Shown: positions 39,815 through 51,998 of the stretch, in pieces
Layout of the letters: each line of letters starts with the position of its first letter
Numbering within the stretch: position 1 is the first letter of the stretch
From: Prorocentrum cordatum
Taxonomy: Eukaryota > Sar > Dinophyceae > Prorocentrales > Prorocentraceae
Length of the DNA: 64,000 bases
Assembly: GCA_963575745.1 (NCBI GenBank)
Contig: CAUYUJ010016903.1
Location: 49,440 to 113,439 of the forward strand
Reading direction: 5' to 3'
Notes under the pieces: model-generated
The model's input: only the letters and a program-made list of their open reading frames with translations
Told to the model about the DNA's origin: nothing
Database searches by the model: none
Made by a program: the position numbers and the translations under genes

Positions 39815-42160
39815 TTTCTAATGGTGTAAAAAGAGAGCAGCACATTACTCCACAGGGGGGTCTGGGCAGCCGTTGGGGAGCCGTTGGGGGGCCGTTGGGG
39901 GGGCCGTTGAGGATTTCCGGGGGGGATCCGCGGAACCTCGTTTTTCGCATACAGTCACACACTTCGTGCTTTTCGACCTCCCAGAACTCCATTCCCGGGC
40001 CACATTCTGGATGCCCGGAGCCAACTGTAGGCCACTTCGTGCTCTTCGACTTCCCAGAACTCCATTCCCGGGCCATATTTTGGATGCCCGGAGCCAACTG
40101 TAGGCCACTTCGTGCTCTTCGATTTCCCAGAACTCCATTCCCGGGCCACATTTTGGATGCCCGGAGCCAACTGTAGGCCACTTCGTGTTCTTCGAGTTCC
40201 CAGAATTTCATTCCCGGGCCACATTTTGAATGCCCCGAGCCAACTGTAGGCCACTTCGTGATCTTCGAGTTCCCAGAATTCCATTCCTGGGCATGATTTT
40301 GAATGCCCGGAGCCAACTGTAGGCCACTTCGTGTTCTTCGAGTTCCCAGAATTCCATTCCCGGGCCACATTATGAATGCTGAGGCAGGCTGAGGCTGAGG
40401 CTGAGGCAGGCTGAGGCTGAGGCAGGCTGAGGCTGAGGCCGAGGCTGAAGGCAGACTGAGGCTGAGGCTGAAGCAGGCTGAGGCTGAGGCAGAGGCAGGC
40501 TGAGGCTGAGGCAGGCTGATGCTGAAGCAGGCTGAGGCTGAGGCTGAGGCTGATGCAGGCTGAGGCTGAGGCAGGCTGAGGCTGAGGCCGAGGCCGACGG
40601 CAGGCTGAGGCTGAGGCTGAAGCAGGCTGAGGCTGAGGCTGAGGCAGGCTGAGGCTGAGGCTGATGCAGGCTGATGCTGAGGCAGGCTGAGGCTGAGGCT
40701 GAGGCTGATGCAGGCTGAGGGTGAGGCAGGCTGAGGCTGAGGCCGAGGCTGAAGGCAGACTGAGGCTGAGGCTGAAGCAGGCTGAGGCTGAGGCTGAGGC
40801 AGGCTGAGGCTGAGGCAGGCTGAGGCTGAGGCTGAGGCAGGCTGAGGCTGAGGCTGAGGCAGGCTGATGCTGATGCAGGCTGAGGCTGAAGCAGGCTGAG
40901 GCAGGCTGAGGCTGAGGCAGGCTGAGGCTGAGGCCGAGGCTGAAGGCAGATTGAGGCTGAGGCTGAAGCAGGCTGAGGCTGAGGCAGAGGCAGGCTGAGG
41001 CTGAGGCTGAGGCAGGCTGATGCTGAGGCTGGCTGATGCTGAGGCTGGCTGAGGCTGAGGCTGAGGCTGATGCAGGCTGAGGCTGAGGCAGGCTGAGGCT
41101 GAGGCCGAGGCTGAAGGCAGACTGAGGCTGAGGCTGAAGCAGGCTGAGGCTGAGGCTGAGGCAGGCTGAGGCTGAGGCTGAGGCAGGCTGATGCTGAGGC
41201 AGGCTGAGGCTGAGGCTGAGGCTGATGCAGGCTGAGGCTGAGGCAGGCTGTGGCTGAGGCCGAGGCTGAAGGCAGACTGAGGCTGAGGCTGAAGCAGGCT
41301 GAGGCTGAGGCTGAGGCAGGCTGAGGCTGAGGCTGAGGCAGGCTGATGCTGAGGCAGGCTGAGGCTGAGGCTGAGGCTGATGCAGGCTGAGGCTGAGGCA
41401 GGCTGAGGCTAAGGCTGAGGCTGATGCAGGCTGAGGCTGCGGCAGGCTGAGGCTGAGGCGGAGGCTGAAGGCAGACTGAGGCTGAGGCTGAAGCAGGCTG
41501 AGGCTGAGGCTGAGGCAGGCTGAGGCTGAGGCCGAGGCAGGCTGAGGCTGAGGCAGGCTGAGGCCGAGGCCGAGGCTGCAGGCAGACTGAGGCTGAGGCT
41601 GAAGCAGGCTGAGGCTGAGGCTGAGGCAGGCTGAGGCTGAGGCTGATGCTGAGGCAGGCTGATGCTGAGGCAGGCTGAGGCTGAGGCTGAGGCTGATGCA
41701 GCCTGAGGCTGAGGCAGGCTGAGGCTGAGGCCGAGGCCGACGGCAGACTGAGGCTGAGGCTGAAGCAGGCTGAGGCTGAGGCAGAGGCAGGTTGAGGCTG
41801 AGGCTGAGGCAGGCTGATGCTGAGGCAGGCTGAGGCTGAGGCTGAGGCTGATGCAGGCTGAGGCTGAGGCAGGCTGAGGCTGAGCTGAGGCTGAAGGCAG
41901 ACTGAGGCTGAGGCTGAAGCAGGCTGAGGCTGAGGCTGAGGCAGGCTGAGGCTGAGGCAGGCTGAGGCTGAGGCTGAGGCAGGCTGAGGCTGAGGCTGTG
42001 ACTGCGACTGCCGTTGCCACTGCGACTGTCATCGCGAATGCGACTACGACTGCGAGAACAGCAGAATTCTACAACTGGATTCTCATCCGAATCTTAAGGG
42101 GAATGCTTCCAGATATGCTCCTACACATCGATGTTAGGTTGCTTTGCCGGGATAATTTTC
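39815..42160 (+). repeat. Segmental duplication unit II with expanded GAGGCT array
   Basis: Same architecture as unit I. The 73-bp repeats start near 39981, 40054, 40127 and 40200 and contain CCATTCCCGGGCCACATT. The hexamer array is about 1.6 kb (40370-42010) and the tail is at 42000-42160. The array has a higher-order pattern in which GGCTGAAGGCAGACTGAGG recurs. Confidence 0.85.
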
Positions 42161-42229
42161 TGGGGAGTCGACGATTAATTGTGTCTGTGTGTTTCTTTCC
42201 CTCCTGACAAACGCTAATGCACGCGAACG

Positions 42230-42420
42230 CACTGAAAAACGGAATTGCGAGGACACGGAAGGCTTTGGGTGCCTCTGGGGGGTCTCTTGGGGGCCTCTCG
42301 GGGGTCTCTTAGGGGGCCTCCTGGGGGCCTCTTGGGAGCCATCTTGGGGCCATCTCGGGGCCATCTTGGGACCTCTTGGGGCCTCCCGGGCGCTTGCTGG
42401 GGCCATCTTGGAGGAGATCG
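42230..42420 (-). repeat. CCAAGAGG block
   Basis: GGGGGCCTCTTGGG-type repeats, directly preceded by the TCGACGATTAATTGTGTCTG fragment shared with 27078 and 56050. Confidence 0.75.
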
Positions 42421-43847
42421 ATCAAACAAGAGGGGGGCGTTAATTAGCGCCCCCCCAGGAGGCCAAAATGGGGGCCGAACTTCTCTCTCACCCTCCCCTT
42501 GCCTACAGCCGCCCGGGCCGCTGAGGCCTCGTAGGGCGCGACGACGAAGTGGATGGACAGCATGCTCAGCGCCTCGGCGGCAGCCCGAGGCCGAGGGCCA
42601 CCTCTTGTCAGGGGGACGCCGAGGTGGGGTCCGGGGCAGAGGTGGGGTCAGAAGAGCACCGCCAAAACGGCCCGTGCAAGAGGGGCATGTGAGCATCCGG
42701 CTGGGCAACTTTGCTCCCGCACCCCACCTTGCGAGAATCCCACCTCCACGACTCTCGCAAAGCCTAAAGCGATACCGGTGCAGGCGCGTCAAACTTACTC
42801 TGCTACTTCGTCCTCGAGATTGGCGCCAGAACGCGACTGTGTTGTACCGATCGCTTCCGCCACTCCCTCCCACTCCCATTCCCCCTCTCCTCCCTGCCCA
42901 CGTCGCTCCCCCTCCCTCTTTCGTGACGCCCCCCCTCCCTCCTCGTGGACCCCCCCCCGTCCCACCCCCTCTCCTCCCTGCCTACGTCGCTCCCCCTCCC
43001 TCCTCGTGACCTCCCGCCCGTCCCACTCCTTCCTTTTTCCATCCTCCCCATCCCTCCCCGGTCATTCCCGCGGGAGGAGGATGGGAGGGAGAAGCGGGGG
43101 GGGGAGGGGGAGGGGGACGCGGAGGATCAGGAGGAAGAGAAGCAGGAGGCGAACAAGGAATGGTGGGATGAGGTGGTGCAGGGACGACAAGAGGAAGGCG
43201 GGGCAGCAGAGGGAGGGAAAGGATAGTGGGGAGGCAGAGGCGGAGGATCGAGGAGGTTCTCTTGTGCGCCTCCTGGGCGCCGCGCTGGCCTCTCAGACCT
43301 GCATTCAGAAAACAGGCCCAACGGGGCCCCACCTGCTGTCGGGCCCCCATCGACTGCACTCGCGGCAGGTACTAAGCAGTAGCAGTAAAGGAAAAGCTTG
43401 AATGTCCGAACTCCTCGCGGATTCCTTGGGTCGACCCTCCTCACCTCCCTGGTGGCAGCCCCAGCGCCGCTCCCCGCAGGCCCAGCGCGCTGGGGGGAGG
43501 GGTGTGTGGGGGGGGTATGGCACCAACCGAAAAAATCTGCGCGGACCTCGGATCGCTCATGAATACAGTGTACGATGGTCTTCCAAGCATGGCGCACATG
43601 ACCGAGGCTGCAGGTCAAACGGTAGAATGACATCAACTTCGCCTCGCGATGACGTCGACGGTGATTCCTGGCACCGCGTGGACCGTTCAGCTTTGAACCA
43701 CCTCGGCCTTCCGACAGCGCAAATCGCTCGACACCGGCCGACTCTGGGCCACTACCGCCGCCCACCTCGCTTCGGACGAAAGGGGGGATGGTAAAGTCGC
43801 GGGTTGCTGAACGTGCCCATGGCCCACAGTGCCTCCAGCTTTTCGCT
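42421..43847. other. No credible gene
   Basis: GC-rich and CT-rich DNA. Open frames at 42245-43009 and 42553-43401 (+) are low-complexity. Dispersed repeats include 43527-43560 (inverted match to 11366-11395) and 43663-43765 (match to 31377-31482). Confidence 0.45.
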
Positions 43848-43940
43848 CAATCCCACCAGTCCTCTGGGCGTAGGTGGTCTGAGAGTTTCCTCTTCCAACC
43901 CCCTTTCTCCCCCTTCGGGGAAGGTTTATCACTGTTCCCT
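43848..43940 (+). repeat. Dispersed repeat (CCCACCAG..CT.TGGGCGT), copy 1
   Basis: TCCCACCAGTCCTCTGGGCGT, GTGGTCTGAGAG and CCCCCTTCGGGGAAGG match 46722-46805 in order. Confidence 0.65.
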
Positions 43941-44113
43941 ATTGATATACACCCCCTCCCCCAGGCGACAACCCGAGTCAATGAAGGCACCCCCACACCA
44001 TCCCTTGTAAAAAACAATTCAAGACGCACTCTGCCTCCAAATCCGGAGCATGCGCAGCGAACCCGATGCGGCCTCCCCCCACCGTCCCTGTCAAAAAACA
44101 ATACAGAATACAC

Positions 44114-44250
44114 TTGGCGGCGGCGGCGGCGGCTGCGGCGGCTGCGGCGGGGGCAGCGGCGGCGGCTGCTGCGGCGGTGGCGGCGGCGGTGGCGGCGGCG
44201 GCGGTGGCGGCGGCGGCTGCGGCGGCTGCGGCGGCGGCGGCGGCGGACAG

Positions 44251-44281
<31 letters not shown>

Positions 44282-44315
44282 GGCGGGCGGCGGCGGCGGC
44301 GGGCGGCGGCGGCGC
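44114..44315 (+). repeat. (GGC)n microsatellite
   Basis: About 65 GGC triplets with TGC and GACA interruptions. Confidence 0.95.
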
Positions 44316-44514
44316 ATTCGCCACCAGTAGCTGCCCATCCAAAGACGACTGCTGAATATGCTGCGGCTCGGGCCAGGCTCCGGTGCTGCGTATGTGGTGC
44401 GAGGGCGGGTGGGAGTGAGCGAGACGGCTTGCGGGGGGGGAGGGTCTTGACCCCTCCCCCCCACCCCCTCCCCTGGACCTGGGCGGGGGCGGTAGCGAGC
44501 TGTCAGAGCGTCCA

Positions 44515-44850
44515 AGATGGCCCAAGACGGCTCCAAGAGGGTCTCTGAGCCCAACATGACCTCCAAGATGGCTCAAGATAGCCCGAGATGCCTCAAGATG
44601 GCTTCCAAGATGATCCAAGAGGACCCAAGAAGGTTCCAAGACGGCTCCAAGAGGCCTCCGAGGCATCCAAGGAGGCCTCCGAGAGGCCAAAATCCTTCCA
44701 AAATCTAATGAAACCAGTGATGGTTGTCGTCTCGCCTTTTCGCTTCCGATGGCCATCCAAGAGGGGCCCAAGAGAGCCTCAAGACGGCTACAAGAGCGCC
44801 CAAGAGCGCTCCAAGAGCCCCATGAGTGCCCCAAGAGGCGACTTTTGGCG
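44515..44850 (+). repeat. CCAAGAGG/CCAAGATGG block
   Basis: Degenerate CCAAGATGGC and CCAAGAGGCC repeats, interrupted near 44705-44750 by a short unique segment. Confidence 0.7.
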
Positions 44851-45104
44851 CTCCCGAGAGGCAGCAGCGCTAATCACAGTGCGAGCGCGGCCGCAAGAAA
44901 CCCTCGCAAGAAACCCAACCCTGAAAAACCCGCGCGCGAAGTGCACCAGAGGGGAAACCTGGAGCACTCTGAACGTAGCAGCTCCTTCAACGGCCGCGGG
45001 AAGTCGCCGCACAGCGCGCGGGGCGAAGAAACCCAGCATACCCTGACGAAAAGCATATGGCGTCTTGATGCGCGCCCCCACTGTAGGGCCCCCCCCCTTC
45101 TTTG

Positions 45105-45300
45105 TTCGATGTCCTCCAAGATGGCCCCAAGAACGTGTCCAAGGCTCCCAAGAGCACCCCAAGAGGGCCCCAAGAGGCGCCCAAACGGCTCCGAGAGGCG
45201 CCCGAGAGGCCTCCAAGAGACTCCCAAGAGGCCCCCAAGAGGCTTCCAGAGGATCCCCGAGGCACCCAAGATGCCCCCCAGACGCTCCAAGAGGCCACCC
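45105..45300 (+). repeat. CCAAGAGG block
   Basis: About fifteen CCCCAAGAGGC-like units, between unique sequence and a CCT tract. Confidence 0.75.
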
Positions 45301-45351
45301 AAAAAAAACAATCAAGAGACATCCGAGGAGGCTCTTCTGATCGTCATGCGC

Positions 45352-46385
<1,034 letters not shown>

Positions 46386-46720
46386 ATCAGCATCCTCTAC
46401 CTCCTCCCACCCAATTTCCTCCTCCTCCTCATCATCATCATATTCATCTTCCTTCTCCCAACTCCATCATCCATCCATCCGGCCTCTTCCTGTTCCTCCT
46501 CCCTCCTTAGCACGGTTCGGCTGTCCCCCTCGTTGCTCCCGCACTTCCCTGATCACCTCAACTCGCCTAGACATCGTTTCTGGATGAGCTGGTGGGGATG
46601 CGCGAAGCGTCTAGAATTTTGGAGCCCCAGGGCCCTCTGAGCCTCGTGAGGGTTGCTCTGGAGGCCGTGGAGGCCTGCTTGGAAATCCTGGGGGGCACCA
46701 TGGGCCAGGAGCACGTTTAG
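46386..46720. other. No gene recognised
   Basis: Unique-looking sequence. GCTGGTGGGGATGCGCGAAG near 46590 is echoed near 47780. Confidence 0.4.
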
Positions 46721-46721
46721 T

Positions 46722-47110
46722 CCCACCAGCCCTTTGGGCGTGAGTGGTTTAGAGAGCTCTCTCTGTCCTCAACCCCCCTTCTTCCCCTTCGGGGAGGGGT
46801 TTACCCCTCCCCCTACCCCCTCCCCCTGGACCTGGACAGGGACTCCCGGGTGGTGTCAGGGGGGTCTTTTTCGACTCCTGGGAGGGCCAAAAAACGACGA
46901 CCCTCACGAGGATTCTGGCCCCGACGGGGGGACGCAGTTTGGCCCCTCTGCTCGTCTTTGAAACCAAAAACATTGATTTTACTAGGGTTTTGGCCCCATG
47001 TTGGCCTCCTGAGGGGGCCGCGCTCATCTTCCTTCATAGCAAAATCATTGATTTTACGAAGGTGTTGGGCTCATTTTGTCCTTCTCAGGGGGCAGCCCTC
47101 ATTTGCGCTT
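46722..47110 (+). repeat. Dispersed repeat copy 2 plus two element cores
   Basis: 46722-46805 matches 43848-43940. Then AAACATTGATTTTACTAGGG (about 46968) and AAATCATTGATTTTACGAAGG (about 47040) form a tandem pair resembling the TACGTTTTACGAAGGGAATG core of the 18-19 kb array. A CCAAGAGG block follows directly. Confidence 0.6.
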
Positions 47111-47124
47111 CTGAGGGGGTCGCA

Positions 47125-47610
47125 AGAGGCCCCAAGATGGCCCCAAGAGGCCCCCAGGAGGCTCCTAAGAGGCCTCCAAGAGGCCCCCAAGAGGCCCCAC
47201 GAGGAGCCCGAACGACTCACACCAGGACGAGGGGCCCGAACGACTCACACCACGAAGAGCCCGAACGACTCACACCACAAGGAGGGGCCCGAACGACTCA
47301 CACCAGGACGAGGCGCCCGAACGACTCACACCACGAGGAGCCCGAACGACTCACACCACGACGCGGGCCCCGAACGACTCACACCACGAGGAGCCCGAAC
47401 GAGTCACACCAGGAGGAGGGGCCCGAACGACTCACACCAGGATGAGGGGCCCGAACAACTCACACCACGAGAAGCCCGAACGACTCACACCAGGACGAAG
47501 AGCCCGAACGACTCACACCACGAAGAGCCCGAACGACTCACACCAGGAAGAAGGGCCCGAACGACTCACACCAGGACGAGAAACCCCAAACGACTCAAAT
47601 CACGAGGAGC
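47125..47610 (+). repeat. CCAAGAGG block running into a CCCGAACGACTCACACCA minisatellite
   Basis: CCAAGAGGCCC units to about 47205. Then about 15 copies of GCCCGAACGACTCACACCA, separated by short variable linkers such as GGACGAGGG or CGAGGA (21-30 bp period). Confidence 0.9.
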
Positions 47611-47972
47611 GCTTTCTCTCCCTCCTCCTCCGCCTCGTCCTTCTCCCGCTCCCCCCACAAGGAGGATGTACAAGGAGGCGGGAGGAAGGAGGAACAGGGG
47701 AGATATGCGGGGCCAAGCGGACACACGCCTGAAAAACACGACTGTCGGCATGCTTCGCAAGAGTTGCTGCTGTGAGATGGGCTGGTGGGGATACGCGAAG
47801 CGTAACGAATTTCTAGCAACACGAAACCACGCATCCATAAGGACGCGTAGCCAGAGAAGAGGCGCACGGCGGCAACTCTCCAAACAGGGCGGCTGGGAAA
47901 ACGCACTTGGAGTGTACAAGGGAAGGGAAAAACGAGGGAAACGAAATATGATGGCCGATCGCACATCTACGG

Positions 47973-49311
47973 TCAGACAATCAACTTGTACACTTCGAGA
48001 ACCCTTTGTTGGCGTGGCTGGCCACTTCTGCGGCGTGTTGCGAATTTCTGCGGCGTACCGTTCGCATTGCGCACCACTCGCCAGTCCAACGACGGATGCA
48101 GTGATCTTCCTATATGGTCCAAGTTGCCTCGCACGTACTGTTTCGGACACGTGCCAAGTACCAGCTCGGCGGTGCAGTTCTGCATTGTTGATTCGACAAA
48201 CGTGTAAGCCTGGTATACCGAATATGCACCGAAAACAGAGAATGCGGAATCCATAAACTCTGTTTTGTTGTTACTAAACATCCACATACAATCCAAATCC
48301 GCCACCGTGACCCCTGGCACGTTGACGCGTGCTATAATGACAAGTGCTGTCTGGTAGGCGTGCTGTAATCGTCTAAGGGCCCCCCCCTCTCTCTCCGTCG
48401 CGCCTCGATGCACGCACCAGCCATACTCCCGGGGGCTCCCTGGGCGACCATGGCGCGTCCCTGGGACTCTCCAAGATTTCCATGACGGCCTAGGAGGCCC
48501 TCAAGACGGTCCAACAGGGCCTCGAGTCGCCGAACGATCGCTCAAAGACGCCCGAGATGGCCTCGAGATGGCGCAAGAGGCTTCAAAGGCGCCCCAAAAG
48601 TCCTCGAAAGGGCCTGAAGTGGGCCCCCGAAGGCAAACATCAGTGATGTCCCTTGCATGTTTGAAATATTTGGGCGTGCTCGCCTTCTCGGCTTTCCGAC
48701 GCTCCAAGACGGCCCAGGAGACCCCCAAGACCACCCCTAAACGGCCCAAGAGGCCCCCAAGGGGGCCCAAAGACGGCCCAAGAGGCACCCCAAGACGGTC
48801 CAAGAGGTTCCCAAGACGGCCCAAGGGGGCCCCAAGAAGGCACCAAGAAGGCCGCAAAACGGTGCCCGAATAGGGAACCCGAACCGAACATCCAAGCTTT
48901 CCGCGCCCCAATGGGCTCCCAGGAGGCCCCAAGAGGCACCAAAGAGGCCCCAAGAGGCCCCCAAGAGGCCCCTAAGAGGCCCCAAGAGGCCCCTAAGAGG
49001 CCCCAAAACGGCCACCAAGGGGCATCAAAACTGCCTCCAAGAGCCCCCGAGAGGCCTCTCACGAGATTCCAACAAACATCCACTAGGCTTATCACACACA
49101 GCCCGGGCACGATAGCGGCACATGCCGTAAGCAGCTGGATATTATAACACACTGCTGGTCCCGCGACTCTTACATGTGGTGCAACTATTTTCCAGCCAAC
49201 TGAGCAGTGTGACAATACGTTCGATAAAGCCTTGAAGATCCCAGAAGCGTCTCCAAACCTTCTCGTTATCTCATCCGCCCATGTGGCATCGTATGTAATA
49301 AGACTCCCCAG
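47973..49311 (-). CDS. Possible split host gene, function unknown
   Basis: Two - strand segments of lower GC and ordinary amino-acid mix. 49311-49063 reads LGSLITYDATWADEI ... CVISLVDVCWNL, with a hydrophobic stretch that could span a membrane. 48362-47973 reads HAYQTALVIIARVNVPG ... EVYKLIV followed by stop. A CAG acceptor (48365-48363) and a GTGAGA donor (49062-49057) would join them in phase 0; a TAG acceptor precedes 49311, also in phase 0. The putative 700-base intron is mostly a CCAAGAGG block. No family recognised and the first exon is unclear. Against it: DNA encoding the end of the first segment resembles sequence next to the block at 56605-56760, so it might belong to the repeat element. 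Confidence 0.3.
48475..49065 (+). repeat. CCAAGAGG block with GGCTTTCCGACG core
   Basis: Degenerate CCAAGACGGCCC and CCAAGAGGCCC units. The core CTTCTCGGCTTTCCGACGCT at about 48684 corresponds to GGCTTTCCGACGTTACAGG on the - strand of the 18-19 kb units. Confidence 0.75.
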
Positions 49312-50264
49312 CTACAGTGCATGTCGTACCGTTTTTGTGTCTCCACCACCAGGCTGGCATGTAGTAGTGGCTGTGCAAAGTTGCACATGCTGCGCTTAAC
49401 CCATCCAGGTTCATGTCCGTACCTTGCCCCTTCCTCCACTATCGCGTTGCCCATATCCTCAATGGACCCAACTCTGTTGGCGAATCCCATGGAGTTCAAG
49501 GAACTCCATCGGCTCCGACATCCACAGACAACATGACCCAACACGCCCTCAAGACTGTCGCATCATGCTCCAAGCGCAGCTCACGACGGCCCAGCGAACT
49601 CCCAGGAGACCGAAACATGCCCCCTAGACAACTCGAGGGACACCAAAAAGCCTCGAAGAGGCACCCGTGGAAACCTCCAGCAAATCCCTGGGACACAAGA
49701 GAGAAACGCACTACTAATTCCGCCGACCCCGAGGCCCAGTTAAGGACTCAGGTACTCAGTGGAGTTGTTTGAGGTTCAGAAACTGGTTCAGCCTGTGACG
49801 CCGTCTGTGGTGGCCAATGTTGCGGCGGCGCCGCCTGCGCGCCCTGGTGTGGTGTGGGGAGGGGGAGGAGGGGGGGGAAACGAGCCCATGGGCTTCCGAA
49901 ACCTCGAAGTCTGCACTCCGTGGCCTCCGGGATGCCCGAGATGCAAATCCAAGCTGGCTCGAGCCGGGCCCCGACACGCCGAGGAGCCATGCAAGACTAC
50001 AGAGATGCCGTCGCTCGGACGTCCATTTCCCGTGCATTTTTCGATGTCGTGCGTGTTTTGTTTGCTCGATGGTCCAGGATGGTCCTCGATGGTTCTCGCC
50101 GAGAAAAAATGCACACGTCCGAGCGATGCCAAGTCCAAGACGCCGCAAAAGGAATCCAAAACGACCCCAGACAAAGCCCCAAGAAGCAAACATCATCAAA
50201 ATCCTTTGTGGGGAAGCGTGCATTGTGAACAAAGGCACATTGTTGGTCTCATCGGCGGCCAAGA
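49312..50264. other. No clear gene
   Basis: 49312-49544 on the - strand has three overlapping open frames and could hold an upstream exon of the 47973-49311 candidate; I cannot choose among them. The remainder is unique or GC-rich, with no recognised product. Confidence 0.35.
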
Positions 50265-50535
50265 CCGCCCAAGAGGCCCCAAACATGATTGCAAAACACC
50301 CCAAGAAGGCCCCAAGATGGCCGAAGAGGGCCCCAACACGGCCCCAAAGGCGCCGCAATGGCCAAAAACAGCCACAACAGGACCCCAGGAGAGGCCCAAG
50401 AGAGGTAGCTCGAACTGACATTCCGAGCCGTCCGCCCCAAGAGGACCCCCGAGACCGCCAGCAGGCGCCCGGGAAACCACAAAAGGCTCGAGGAGACCCA
50501 AGAGAGGCCCCCAGTGGGTCTCCGAGAGGCCCCAA
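50265..50535 (+). repeat. CCAAGAGG block
   Basis: CCCCAAGAAGGCCCC-like units with longer unique interruptions than in the other blocks. Confidence 0.65.
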
Positions 50536-51119
50536 AAGATCTCACCCGTGGAGTTCATCCCTCTTCTGGGAGTCGGAATGTCGCAAGTCTCTTGAACAAT
50601 GTTGACATTCAGCGAGCTTGACTGACGGAACTGTTTGGTCTCAGATGGCGTTCGTAGTGCATGGGGAACTCAGACATGGCCCCCCAATCGACCCAAGACA
50701 ACCTCAAGATGACCGGAGACCCTCCATGGCGGCCCAAGACTGCCCCAAAGGGCTGGAATTTGGCATGATCAGCCCAGACTGCCACCTAAATTGTGCAAGT
50801 GGGACCCTTCGGGAAGGCTTGCTAGAACCATCGAGCCCAGGACAGCCTCCAGGCACCCATCAGGCGCCACTGAGGCCTCAAACATCTCTCGAAAGGGCCC
50901 ACACAGGACACCCCCAAAGTCACAAGCAGCCCCCCAGAGGCAACTCAATCGGAAAAGTGTATAGTTCGCCGGTCGGCCTGCAGATTCTGATGTTTCAGCC
51001 CTTCTGCCCAAATCCACCGATCCAGCGTGTGAGTTTCTGAGAGCGTGGACTTGAGCTCGCCCAAGCTTCGCTCTGCAAAGGGGGGGACGCCATTCCCGAC
51101 GTGTTCAGTGCTCGGGGGC
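50536..51119. other. No gene recognised
   Basis: Unique-looking sequence with a few CCCAAGAC motifs; open frames are short and unrecognised. Confidence 0.4.
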
Positions 51120-51345
51120 GGGGGGGGCCAGAGGCCCCCAAGAAGCCCCCAAGAGGCTCTGGGAGGGGGGAGGGGGGCGGGGGGGCGCCATTCCCAACGA
51201 CGCATTTAGTACTCGGGGGCCCCCAGGAGACTCTGGAAGGGGCAGGGGGGGTCACAGGCCCCCAAGAAGCCCCCAGGAGGCCCCAGAAGGCCCCCAAGAG
51301 GCCCGAAAGAGGCCCCAAAACGACCCCCAAGAGGCTTCCCTAGGT
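51120..51345 (+). repeat. CCAAGAGG block
   Basis: CCCCCAAGAAGCCCCCAAGAGG units with two copies of GGGG..GGGG..CATTCCC.ACG.GTT.AG.. .CTCGGGGGC (near 51085 and 51188). Confidence 0.7.
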
Positions 51346-51597
51346 CCCTTGGTCAATCCCCTGAGCCTCAGTCCTCAAGCCTGAGGATTCTTACGGGCCT
51401 GGACCCAAAGCTCTCAAATCTCTTGAGGCTCCCCGCGCGCACTCTGGGGCCCCCAGAATGTTCCCGCATGAGTATTTCGAGCCCGAGAGAAACCCAAAAC
51501 GGGCCGACAGGGCCCCAAGACGGCCCAAGAATGCCCCGAATGACCGAACGATCGGTCTAAGACGCCCAAGATGGCCCCATGCCCATTACAATGATAA

Positions 51598-51607
51598 ACA
51601 TCATCAC

Positions 51608-51639
<32 letters not shown>

Positions 51640-51850
51640 CCATCATCAGCAGCAGCAGCAGCAGCATCATCACCATCACCATCATCATCATCACCATCAT
51701 CATCACCATCATCATCAGCAGCATCATCATCACCATCATCAGCAGCAGCATCACCATCATCATCATCAGCAGCAGCATCATCAGAATCATCGTCATCATA
51801 ATCATCATCAGCATCATCGTCATCATCCTCGTCATCCAAATCACTACCAC

Positions 51851-51902
<52 letters not shown>

Positions 51903-51998
51903 ATAATCAACAGCATCATCATCATCATCAGCAACATCATCATCAACATCATCATCAACATCATCATCATCAAACATCAGCATCATCAGCATCATCAT
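51598..51998 (+). repeat. (CAT)n/(CAG)n mixed array
   Basis: CAT, CAC and CAG triplets with AAT and CGT interruptions, similar in style to 45661-46385. Confidence 0.97.
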
